The notes under the pieces are model-generated. The model had not been told where the DNA came from and made no database searches. It worked only from the letters and a program-made list of their open reading frames with translations. The translations under genes and the position numbers were made by a program. This document shows positions 32,952-40,591 of a stretch of 64,000 nt of DNA, one piece after another (position 1 is the first letter of the stretch; the number at the start of each line of letters is the position of its first letter). Source of the DNA: an uncultured Shewanella sp. (lineage in GTDB: Bacteria; Pseudomonadota; Gammaproteobacteria; Enterobacterales; Shewanellaceae); assembly GCA_947503555.1 (NCBI GenBank), contig CANNEE010000013.1:1-64000 (forward strand). The letters run 5' to 3'.

Positions 32952-34343
32952 CTAGTCACCGTAGATCTGATTCGGTAACCAAAGTGCCAACTCTGGGAAG
33001 AAGATCAATAATCCAAGTCCAAGTAGCTGTAACATGATAAAGGGCACGACACCTTTATAGATATCGGTTAGTTTAACTTCAGGTGGACATACGCCTTTTA
33101 AATAGAACAGAGCAAACCCAACCGGAGGGGTGAGGAAAGAGGTTTGCAATGTCACTGCTATCAGCATCACGAACCAGACGAGTACGGGTTGATCTAACCC
33201 TGTTCCTGCACTGCCTAAATCGAAGTTTAACTCTCCTACAACAGGTGCCAGAAGTGGTAGCACAATTAGAGTGATCTCAATCCAATCCAGCAAGAAACCT
33301 AATAGGAAAACGATACCTAAAATTACCAGCAGTACGCCATAATCACCAAAAGGCAAGCCAGTTAATGCCGCAGAGATAAACTCGTCACCTCCTAATTCCC
33401 TTAGGACTAACGAGAACAGAGTGGCGCCGATAAAAATCGAGAAGATATAGGCGGTGGTTTTGTAAGATGAGAGTAGCACTTCATGGAACACTTTACGGTT
33501 TAACTTTCCGTTGAAGTAGGCGAGTAAGGTTGCGCCCAATGCCCCCACACCACTGGCTTCAGTTGGCGTGGCAACGCCACCAAAGATGGAGCCGAGTACC
33601 GCCACAATAAGTAAAATCGGCGGGAATATCGCTTTGACTACATCCCAAATTACTTTAAAGGTAAGCGGACGTCTGTCCTGTGGAATAGGGGCAACATCTG
33701 GCTTTATCCAAGCAAGACCAAGAATATAGATAAGATACACAGCGCCGAGTAGCAAGCCAGGAAATACCGCTGCGGTGAAAAGATCGCCCACAGATAAAGC
33801 CAACTGATCCGCCATAATCACTAGCATGATACTAGGAGGGATAAGGATCCCTAAACAGCCTGCACTACAGACAATACCAGTGGCAAAGGTTTTAGAGTAG
33901 TTTTGGCGCATCATGGCCGGAATTGATAATAAACCTAGCAGGACAACAGAAGCGCCAATAATACCTGTGGAAGCAGCGAGGATAATACCTATTAGGGTCA
34001 CAGTGATCCCCAGCCCACCTCTGACTCGTCCAAACAGTTCTTGCATCGCCATCATCATACGTTCGGCGACTCCGGACTTATCTAGCATGAGTCCCATAAA
34101 GATAAACATGGGTAATGCCACCAGTACCCAGTTTTCCATAAGCGAGAAAATTCTGGATACGACTATGCCCAGCGCATTGAGATCCAGTCCTGACCAGGTA
34201 CCAAGATATTCATCAGAAAGGTAGCCAATTGCGCCGAATATGACGCCAACGCCACCTAATACGTAGGCAATTGGTATGCCGGTAAATAGGAAAGCGATAA
34301 AAGTGATAAACATGGCTATCACTAAGATTTCATTGAATTCCAT
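32952..34343 (-). CDS. dctM: TRAP transporter large permease (DctM)
   Basis: DctM is the channel-forming subunit of a tripartite ATP-independent periplasmic transporter, driven by Na+. The 463-residue protein has about 12-13 membrane spans, with conserved regions VALPMFIFMGLMLDKSGVAERM, GIIGASVVLLGLLSIPAMM and LIPPSIMLVIMADQ. It overlaps or abuts the dctQ stop at 34343. It is the last gene of dctPQM and there is no clear terminator in the short gap to the converging kinase gene. Confidence 0.95.
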   Translation of the reverse strand: MEFNEILVIAMFITFIAFLFTGIPIAYVLGGVGVIFGAIGYLSDEYLGTWSGLDLNALGIVVSRIFSLMENWVLVALPMFIFMGLMLDKSGVAERMMMAMQELFGRVRGGLGITVTLIGIILAASTGIIGASVVLLGLLSIPAMMRQNYSKTFATGIVCSAGCLGILIPPSIMLVIMADQLALSVGDLFTAAVFPGLLLGAVYLIYILGLAWIKPDVAPIPQDRRPLTFKVIWDVVKAIFPPILLIVAVLGSIFGGVATPTEASGVGALGATLLAYFNGKLNRKVFHEVLLSSYKTTAYIFSIFIGATLFSLVLRELGGDEFISAALTGLPFGDYGVLLVILGIVFLLGFLLDWIEITLIVLPLLAPVVGELNFDLGSAGTGLDQPVLVWFVMLIAVTLQTSFLTPPVGFALFYLKGVCPPEVKLTDIYKGVVPFIMLQLLGLGLLIFFPELALWLPNQIYGD

Positions 34344-34891
34344 TATTTCTCCCCCTTGGCAAAGAAAACGATAAGATTGCGCAGTAGGCGGGAGATACTC
34401 GCCAGTGCCAGTAGTATGAAGCTAATGGGAATGGCCGATTTGATTAGCCAGCGAAAGGGTAAGCCTAAGGGGGATTCCGAAGTTTCAGATAACATGTAGG
34501 AGCTGGCGACATACTCCCAGCTATTAAGCAGGATCACACCCACCATAGGAAGTACAAATACTATGGATGCAAAGATCTCCCAAAATAGGCGAGTCTTAGG
34601 TTTGAGGTGTTCGGCTAATACATCTACTCGTACTTGAGAGTTGGTGATTTCGGCATAGGACATGCCAAACATGATGCCGATGGCATAGAGGTGCCATTGA
34701 ATTTCTTCAAATATAATCAGGCCTTTGCTAAAGCCATAACGCATAGTCACATTGATTATGATGACCAAGATTAACAACGCCGATGACCAGCAACATATGG
34801 CGGCGGTAAACTTGACCAGCTTTTCTAGTTTGTCGGCGACAGCCGTCATTTTAGAGGCTATCGGACCTATAGGATCGATAGAGATCATCAT
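34343..34891 (-). CDS. dctQ: TRAP transporter small permease (DctQ)
   Basis: The 182-residue inner-membrane subunit pairs with DctM. It has four predicted membrane segments and the family pattern TMRYGFSKGLIIFEEIQWHLYAIGIMFGMSYAEITNSQVRVDVLAEHLKPKTRL. The stop overlaps the start of dctM by one base, so translation is coupled. A 212-base gap with a hairpin separates it from dctP. Confidence 0.93.
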   Translation of the reverse strand: MMISIDPIGPIASKMTAVADKLEKLVKFTAAICCWSSALLILVIIINVTMRYGFSKGLIIFEEIQWHLYAIGIMFGMSYAEITNSQVRVDVLAEHLKPKTRLFWEIFASIVFVLPMVGVILLNSWEYVASSYMLSETSESPLGLPFRWLIKSAIPISFILLALASISRLLRNLIVFFAKGEK

Positions 34892-35077
34892 TTTATTCTC
34901 GTCCTTACAGCTAAGCCTTCACTTCATCCTGACGCTTTGTTGTCTGATTTTGCACAAACAAAGAGTCTTGCCATTGGCTTGCAATAGCGACATATGAGTA
35001 GGTTTAGTGGCTTAAAAGAACCGAAGCGCAGGAAGGGGAGGGCTTCAATTGCTCCGGTGTGGGGTTTACTCGGTTCT

Positions 35078-35100
35078 AACCAAGGTATGTAAACTTGGTT
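35078..35100 (-). promoter_or_regulatory. Hairpin between dctP and dctQ
   Basis: AACCAAG (35078-35084) and CTTGGTT (35094-35100) form a seven-base stem with a nine-base loop directly after the dctP stop. No strong T run follows. Such hairpins often lower expression of permease genes relative to the binding protein. The rest of 34892-35103 shows no gene. Confidence 0.5.
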
Positions 35101-35103
35101 GGA

Positions 35104-36168
35104 TTAGAGACTTGGCTGAGGTCTAGGTAGAAAAGCATTCGACTCCCAAAGGTCATAGCGATTTCTAAATTGAGTTAAGTCATCATAGATGCGTTTAAAG
35201 TCAGGATCTTTAGCCGATTGCTCGCTGACCACTTCTTGCCATTTAGTCTTAAAGGTATCGAGCATCTCCGGAGACCAGTATTTATTAACCACACCAGCTT
35301 CAACATTTTGCTCCATGATCGGGGCTTGCATCGCTTCGCCCAGCGCTAGCGCATCTAAAGTGGCCGACTTACAAACATGATTGATAACAGACTGCTGATG
35401 CTTGCTCATCTTATTCCAAGTGTCTTTGTTGATGATAAGCTCCATCATAGTGGCTTGTTGGTGCCAGCCTGGAAAGTAGTTGTATTTCAATATTTTGCTT
35501 AGGCCGATTCGTTTATCTACCACTGGCATAGAGAACTCGGTTGCATCTAGAACCCCTTTTTCTAACGCCGGGAAAATTTCACCGCCAGGGAGACCCACAG
35601 TACTGACGCCAAGCTTTTCCATTACTAGGGCGCCTAGGCCAAAGAAGCGCATTTTTAAGCCTTTAAGATCGTCTGCACTCTTAATCTCCTTGCTGAACCA
35701 GCCAGATGTTTCAGGAGCCAAAATGCCGCAAACTTGTACTTTCACATTAAGGTTATTCTTGTCGTAAAGCGCTTGGTGTAGCTTGTTGCCATTACCATAG
35801 TAGAACCAAGCTAGGTATTCAGGGGCTTCTGGGCCGAAAGGGACGGAAGAGAATAGACGGGCAGCGGGAATTTTTCCGCCCCAGTTACCTGCTGTTGCAT
35901 AACCTGCTTGAATTTTTCCAGTGGATACCGCATCTAAAATTTCTTTCGGATTCACCAGCTTGTTTGGTTCATACAGCTTCATTTTTAAGCTTTTTCCGCT
36001 CAATGTCGTTAGCTCATCGGCAACATACTTAATACTTGAGCCTAGACCCGGTAGCACTGAGTTGTAGTAGATGGGAGTCTTGAGCAGAATGCGTTTTTCC
36101 GCCATAGCGCCAGCTGAAAATAGGCCAAGTGCAAGGGTACTCATTATTAGTAGTTTTGATTTTTTCAT
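35104..36168 (-). CDS. dctP: TRAP transporter substrate-binding protein (DctP), TakP-like
   Basis: This is the periplasmic binding protein of the transporter, with about 354 residues. A Sec signal peptide (MKKSKLLIMSTLALGLFSAGAMA) is clear. Family landmarks are LKTPIYYNSVLPGLGSSIKYVADELTTLSGKSLKMKLYEPNKLVNPKEILDAVSTGKIQAG near the start and the region ATEFSMPVVDKRIGLSKILKYNYFPGWHQQ, which resembles the substrate-binding stretch of TakP-type proteins for alpha-keto or monocarboxylic acids. The substrate is therefore a guess. The ATG at 36168 has GGAA ten bases upstream; a TTG five codons earlier is less likely. The promoter region contains a motif shared with the porin gene. Confidence 0.92.
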   Translation of the reverse strand: MKKSKLLIMSTLALGLFSAGAMAEKRILLKTPIYYNSVLPGLGSSIKYVADELTTLSGKSLKMKLYEPNKLVNPKEILDAVSTGKIQAGYATAGNWGGKIPAARLFSSVPFGPEAPEYLAWFYYGNGNKLHQALYDKNNLNVKVQVCGILAPETSGWFSKEIKSADDLKGLKMRFFGLGALVMEKLGVSTVGLPGGEIFPALEKGVLDATEFSMPVVDKRIGLSKILKYNYFPGWHQQATMMELIINKDTWNKMSKHQQSVINHVCKSATLDALALGEAMQAPIMEQNVEAGVVNKYWSPEMLDTFKTKWQEVVSEQSAKDPDFKRIYDDLTQFRNRYDLWESNAFLPRPQPSL

Positions 36169-36184
36169 CTTGGTTGCTTCCAAA

Positions 36185-36199
36185 GGTTAAACGAGTTGG
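36185..36199 (-). promoter_or_regulatory. Leader motif shared with the porin gene
   Basis: On the coding strand the dctP leader contains CCAACTCGTTTAACC, and the porin leader at 40169-40183 contains CCAACTCGTCTAACT. They lie 17 and 11 bases upstream of the respective start codons. It may be a small-RNA target, a ribosome-proximal control site or a common transcription-start region. Confidence 0.5.
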
Positions 36200-36327
36200 C
36201 GTCGTTTGTTGTTATGGTGCTTTTACTGATAACTGCAAGGGTGAAGTGATTTCTCCATCACTATCCCTTATCTCTGCAAAGCGTGCTCTATTAGTAACTA
36301 CTACATTAAAAGCTGGTTAAAATTATG

Positions 36328-36363
36328 TTAATCCGTGTTTGCCCGTATTTTATCTACGGGTTT
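36328..36363 (-). promoter_or_regulatory. Candidate operator upstream of dctP
   Basis: A 36-base ungapped stretch matches the porin upstream region 40284-40319 at about 27 positions, including TTAATCCGT at one end and GGGTTT at the other. Inside it, CCCGTA and TACGGG form a dyad with a seven-base spacer. It is 160 bases upstream of the dctP start. A site for the NarL-type regulator at 38100 is the natural hypothesis. The rest of 36184-36696 shows no gene. Confidence 0.55.
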
Positions 36364-36696
36364 ACCCTTAAATTTGTGCTTTTCGTCATGCTGACCGTCT
36401 TTTTGCGTGTGATCTGTGTCGTGTTCCTGGGTGTTTTTGGCGGGTGGGTAATGTGACTTGAGCCAGGGTAGTTAGGTGTTTATGATACTTTCTTTCAGTG
36501 GTGTCATTTTAATTTCAGTTTGTTCTAATTGAGAATTTTTATCATTTAATGGTTTTTTAGCAATTAGTTGGAGAATCTTTGATTCAAACGGTATAAATGG
36601 CCAATTCCAAGCATAAATTCGTGATTGATTAACTGTTAAACTATGCGGCTCATTGAGCATTACGTCGATGAAGATCTTGAGCTGTAGGTATAAGCA

Positions 36697-38097
36697 ATGA
36701 ACATTAATCACAAATTGCATTTAATTACTATTTTCCCCTTAGTGATGGCATTGACTGCGGTCATGATTGTCACACATCTACAGTATCGAGCTCTTTCACA
36801 ACAACTGGTCAGTGCCTATCGACAAAGCGTGATTGATGATCGAAAAGAGGAACTACAAAACTATATCGCTATTGCTAACGGTGCGATTAAGCATGTAATA
36901 GAAGATAGCAATCTGACCCAAGCTGAAGCCCAGAGTTTAGTAAAGAAGATATTGGCTGAAATGCGTTTTGGTGAGAATGGTTATTTCTTTGCTTATGACT
37001 ATGATGGCAACAGCTTAGTATTGCCTGAACAGGAGTGGCGAGTAGGTAAAAACTGGCTTTATGCTACTGATAAGGAAGGGGTTCATTATATTCAGCGTTT
37101 GATAGAAAAAGCTGAAGAAGGGGGCGGATATGTTAGGTATCTGTTTAATCAGCCCTCTAAAGGTGGCGAGGTGAGTAAGAAACTCGCCTATGTTGAGTCG
37201 CTAGGTGATTGGCACTGGATGTTTGGCACTGGCATCTACCTTGATGATATTGATGAGCAAACCGATATACTTAGTGCGTCCATATCTAAGCACATCAGTA
37301 ATACCTCACTTTCTTCTTTAGTGATCGGCTTTCTTTCCGTGATGGCGGTATTTACCGCAGGTGTGTTTATTCGTATTAGTGAGAAGCGGTTAGCTAATAT
37401 TAAATTACGGGCACTTAATGAACGTATCTTTCAGACTCAAGAAGAAGAGTGTAAGAGGGTATCTCGAGAGCTACACGATGGCGTGAGTCAGACAGTTGCT
37501 GCCGCACGCTTTTCACTAGAAACAGCCCAGCTAAAACAAGAGGTTGGTGAAGACTCGACTCAAGATCTTGAAAAGGCGACGGAGTTAATTCGGCAGATAA
37601 TGCTTGATATTCGTAGTATTTCCCATCAGCTGCACCCTGGAATTTTAGAAGATTATGGCTTAGGGGCGGCTCTGAAGGAATTTGGGCGAGAGTTTTCTCA
37701 ACGTACTGGAATAGAAGTTGAGGTCAAACGCCTTGCAGTGAGAAAAATTCTCTCGACAGAGATTAGTGGTGCACTATATCGTATTGCCCAAGAATCTTTA
37801 ACTAACATTGAACGTCATTCGGGAGCGACCAAGGTTCAAATATCTTTGGTATTAAGTCCTGGGTGGTTGACCTTAGAAATCTCAGATAATGGTAAGGGGT
37901 TCGATTATCTGGGAATGGAGCAATGTATGAAGCCCAATGAAGGGATAGGGCTTAGAAATATGAAAGAAAGATTAAGCTTTTACAATGGAGTGCTGAAAGT
38001 ACAATCATCTGTGGGCAAAGGTACAAGTCTCTTAGCCCGTATTCCGCAAAGCGAGCTGCGCTATAATGCAGATAATGCTTATGAAGGAGGATTATAA
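36697..38097 (+). CDS. Cache-domain sensor histidine kinase (NarX/UhpB class), kinase 2
   Basis: This is a 466-residue paralogue of kinase 1 with the same layout: membrane helix, periplasmic sCache domain (EMRFGENGYFFAYDYDGNSLVLPEQEW, then FNQPSKGGEVSKKLAYVESLGDWHWMFGTG), second helix, HisKA_3 with His260 in SRELHDGVSQT, and HATPase (QESLTNIERHSGA, DNGKGFD, GIGLRNMKER). The stop is followed after two bases by the response-regulator start, so the two form a cognate pair. Both kinase genes share CTTGAGCTG just upstream of the ATG, a trace of duplication. The signal is probably the TRAP substrate. Confidence 0.92.
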   Translation: MNINHKLHLITIFPLVMALTAVMIVTHLQYRALSQQLVSAYRQSVIDDRKEELQNYIAIANGAIKHVIEDSNLTQAEAQSLVKKILAEMRFGENGYFFAYDYDGNSLVLPEQEWRVGKNWLYATDKEGVHYIQRLIEKAEEGGGYVRYLFNQPSKGGEVSKKLAYVESLGDWHWMFGTGIYLDDIDEQTDILSASISKHISNTSLSSLVIGFLSVMAVFTAGVFIRISEKRLANIKLRALNERIFQTQEEECKRVSRELHDGVSQTVAAARFSLETAQLKQEVGEDSTQDLEKATELIRQIMLDIRSISHQLHPGILEDYGLGAALKEFGREFSQRTGIEVEVKRLAVRKILSTEISGALYRIAQESLTNIERHSGATKVQISLVLSPGWLTLEISDNGKGFDYLGMEQCMKPNEGIGLRNMKERLSFYNGVLKVQSSVGKGTSLLARIPQSELRYNADNAYEGGL

Positions 38098-38099
38098 TA

Positions 38100-38720
38100 A
38101 TGATTCGAGTACTCCTAGTTGATGACCATCCTATGTTTCGTGAGGGGTTGCGCTATCGTCTGAGTCTAGATAGTGACATTCAAGTGTTAGCAGAGGCTGA
38201 AAATGGTCGTGAAGCCTTAGATCTATTACAGCGGATGGAACTGGATCTAGTGTTGATGGATATCAATATGCCCGAGATGGACGGCATGTATGTGCTGGAG
38301 CTAATAAAAGAGCAAGAGATTGATTGTAAAGTACTTATGCTCAGCATGCATGACAATAAAGAGTATATTGTTGCGGCTATGCGTCACGGAGCCGATGGCT
38401 ACATTCTAAAGGATGTTCCTGGCAAAGAACTGATTCAAGCGATTAAAAAAGTCGCTTCAGGTAAGCCTTACTTTAGCTCGGAAGTGACTGAGATTTTATC
38501 CAGAGAACTGGCCAGTGAGCAAAAAGGGATAGTGACTCGTCGAGAGCAGTTGGTACTTAGGTTGATCTCGCAAGGCATGAATAATAAACGTATCGCCCAA
38601 GAGCTCAATGTGAGTGTACGTACCGTCGAAACCCATAAGCGTAATATAAAACAAAAGCTGGATATTGATTGCACCGTTGGCTTAGTTCGTTATGCCATAG
38701 ATCATGGTTTAGATCGTTAA
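38100..38720 (+). CDS. NarL/FixJ family response regulator
   Basis: This 206-residue two-domain regulator has a receiver domain at 1-120 with acidic pair D8/D9 and phospho-acceptor Asp54 in VLMDINMPEMDG, followed by the conserved YILKD lysine region. A LuxR-type helix-turn-helix lies at about 145-205 (VTRREQLVLRLISQGMNNKRIAQELNVSVRTVETHKRNIKQKL). AGGAGG lies within the end of kinase 2, giving tight coupling. It should control the flanking TRAP transporter and porin genes, which share upstream elements. Confidence 0.94.
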   Translation: MIRVLLVDDHPMFREGLRYRLSLDSDIQVLAEAENGREALDLLQRMELDLVLMDINMPEMDGMYVLELIKEQEIDCKVLMLSMHDNKEYIVAAMRHGADGYILKDVPGKELIQAIKKVASGKPYFSSEVTEILSRELASEQKGIVTRREQLVLRLISQGMNNKRIAQELNVSVRTVETHKRNIKQKLDIDCTVGLVRYAIDHGLDR

Positions 38721-38743
38721 GTTTATTTTGCTGAATTTTAGGC

Positions 38744-38782
38744 AAAAAAATACCTAGAACCATAGGTTGTAAGTTCTAGGTA
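38744..38782 (-). terminator. Stem-loop with T run on the minus strand
   Basis: TACCTAGAAC (38751-38760) and GTTCTAGGTA (38773-38782) form a ten-base stem. The A run at 38744-38750 reads as a T run on the minus strand, so it best fits a terminator for transcripts coming from the porin side, though it can also fold on the plus strand after the regulator gene. Confidence 0.6.
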
Positions 38783-38787
38783 AAAGC

Positions 38788-38959
38788 AAAGCATGGCTGC
38801 TTTAGCGGTGGGAGTAAAATGTTGATGAGGTCCAATCTCATCAGCACGTAGCCCTCCTATATCTGGTCTGAGGGCAATACAAAGTCATAAGATCCCAACT
38901 TTGTGACTTTGTAATTCTAAAATTCTGTGGGTTAAACCCAGTTGCTTGGAGTACCAAGC
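38788..38959. other. Run of six hairpins; possible structured RNA
   Basis: No open frame is seen. Six stems follow one another: 38788-38793/38798-38803, 38823-38829/38837-38843, 38851-38856/38870-38875, 38879-38887/38904-38912, 38928-38932/38936-38940, and 38944-38949/38954-38959. Stems are 5-9 perfect pairs. The region lies between two terminator-like hairpins (38751-38782 and 39043-39078). It may be a small RNA, a porin 3' untranslated region or a repeat cluster. Confidence 0.45.
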
Positions 38960-39042
38960 CTAATTCAGTTTATCTTTGCTGATAATTCAGCTTATTACTT
39001 CTATTTGTAAGCTTTGGTTTTGACTAGTGGTTTTTGTTATTT

Positions 39043-39078
39043 AAATTAGATGGCGTACTAGTCGACGCCATCTAATTT
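39043..39078 (-). terminator. Terminator after the porin gene
   Basis: A perfect 14-base stem (39043-39056 with 39065-39078) has an eight-base loop, and lies 13 bases after the porin stop. T-rich sequence follows on the minus strand. Confidence 0.8.
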
Positions 39079-39090
39079 GATTACATCAGC

Positions 39091-40158
39091 TTATAGTACG
39101 TACTTCACTGATACTTGTAGGTAGTCAGAATCAGCTTGCTCAGTAGCATTGATATCTGCGTCATAGTTACCATACTCAACACCAACACTTAACTGCTTGT
39201 TTAGCTGCTTGATAAGGTTGATAGCAATATGGCTACGGTCTGAGTCTAAGCCTTCACCATAGAAGTTTTCTACTTCTGAGTGGCCATAGTAGATAGAAGA
39301 ACGTAGGGTATCAGTCCAGAAGTGACGGTAAGCAACGGTATAAGCTACAGTTTCTTTTAGGTCACCATTTGCATCGACCATGTCGTTAGCATTGTGGCCT
39401 GGAGAGACGTAACGACCTGCTGCACCACCGTTGTAGGCAAAGCGGAAATCATCTTTACCGAAGGTCTTGATTTTACCGTATAGGCTATAAGCGAACTGTA
39501 CGCCGTCAGCTTTAGTTACGTCACCGTCGTTGTCGAAAGTACGAGCAAGACCTGCAACTGCTACTTGACCCCAGTCACCCTTAAAGGTGTAGCGACCTAC
39601 TAGATCTGGGATAGCTTGGTTGTGACCGTTATCTTCAGATGGGTTCTCGATAGCAAGTTCTAAACCACCAGTGGTGTAACGAACCTGACCTTGACGAACG
39701 AATACTTGACCTACGTGTGCACCACCGAAGTCTAGCGCGTCAGCGATAGAGCCTAATGGCATGAAGGTTGACCAAGTTTGACCTACGGTCCAGTTTTTGT
39801 ACTTGATGAATGCATGGCGCATACGTGGATCGTATGAGCTAGATACTTTAGAGTTACCATCAGAGCCGTAGAAGTCATACTCTAGGAAACCTGTGACATC
39901 GCCATTTTGGTATTTCACATTGAAGCGAGATTCACGAGCGTTGATAGTGGTTTGATGAGTGTCTTCTGCATAAGTACTAGTACCAATCCAGAAATCTCGT
40001 GCGGCTTGGTCACCGTTAGTGTGACGTACGTCAGCTTTGAAGAATCCGCCGAAAGTTAGCTTTTGATTGTCATCAAGTTTAACTTCGTATCCAGCGAACG
40101 CAGGTGCAGAGATTAATGCTGCTACAGCAATGGCTGTTTTAGTTATCTTATTCATCAT
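39091..40158 (-). CDS. DcaP-like outer-membrane porin
   Basis: This is a porin of about 354 residues with a Sec signal peptide (MNKITKTAIAVAALISAPAFA). The mature protein alternates short strands, with FGGFFKADVRHTNGD at the start and a C-terminal strand YLQVSVKYVL. The overall pattern resembles DcaP trimeric porins, which admit dicarboxylates and aromatic acids. The C-terminal residue is Leu instead of the usual Phe. Either of two adjacent ATGs could be the start. Its upstream region shares two elements with the dctP promoter, so it probably carries the same substrate across the outer membrane. Confidence 0.85.
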   Translation of the reverse strand: MMNKITKTAIAVAALISAPAFAGYEVKLDDNQKLTFGGFFKADVRHTNGDQAARDFWIGTSTYAEDTHQTTINARESRFNVKYQNGDVTGFLEYDFYGSDGNSKVSSSYDPRMRHAFIKYKNWTVGQTWSTFMPLGSIADALDFGGAHVGQVFVRQGQVRYTTGGLELAIENPSEDNGHNQAIPDLVGRYTFKGDWGQVAVAGLARTFDNDGDVTKADGVQFAYSLYGKIKTFGKDDFRFAYNGGAAGRYVSPGHNANDMVDANGDLKETVAYTVAYRHFWTDTLRSSIYYGHSEVENFYGEGLDSDRSHIAINLIKQLNKQLSVGVEYGNYDADINATEQADSDYLQVSVKYVL

Positions 40159-40168
40159 ATGCCTTTTT

Positions 40169-40183
40169 AGTTAGACGAGTTGG
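40169..40183 (-). promoter_or_regulatory. Leader motif shared with dctP
   Basis: The coding strand reads CCAACTCGTCTAACT and differs from the dctP leader at 36185-36199 at two positions. Confidence 0.5.
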
Positions 40184-40283
40184 TTGCCTCTTATATCTGC
40201 TGAGCGCCTTGTTCTTTGCCAAAGTCATTCTCAACAGATTTATTTTTTTTCTGGTGTAACCATATTGTTTTAAAGTTGTTTAT

Positions 40284-40319
40284 TTAATCCGTATAAACAC
40301 GTAATTGTTCTAAGGGTTT
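40284..40319 (-). promoter_or_regulatory. Candidate operator upstream of the porin gene
   Basis: This 36-base stretch aligns without gaps to 36328-36363 upstream of dctP, sharing TTAATCCGT, CGTA, TCTA and GGGTTT at identical spacing. It lies 126 bases upstream of the porin start. The inner dyad seen in the dctP copy is weaker here. No gene is seen in the rest of 40159-40591. Confidence 0.55.
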
Positions 40320-40591
40320 TCACGTAGAAAACTCATTTTTCTACTCAGTAAGTCTTTAGTTGTAAAAAATAACTGCTTTTAAATTATGGGCTTATATGAA
40401 TAAGTTGCTGTTAGAAAACTCGGTGCAAGAAACGATGAACTGGGTGAGAGCTGGATCACAAACTGTTAAAAGAAGTAGGGGATGAGTTAAAGGGCTTGCC
40501 GACTTGAGGGCAAATCATCTAACTTTTTATATTAAAGAGCCGTATCTGAGCTTCGAATTTGCTTCAAATTACTTGGTGTATAGGAAATGCA

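Noticed and set aside
36472-36720. 82-codon minus-strand open frame upstream of kinase 2
   Set aside because: It overlaps the start of the kinase gene, has no ribosome site and an amino-acid make-up typical of a chance frame in AT-rich DNA.
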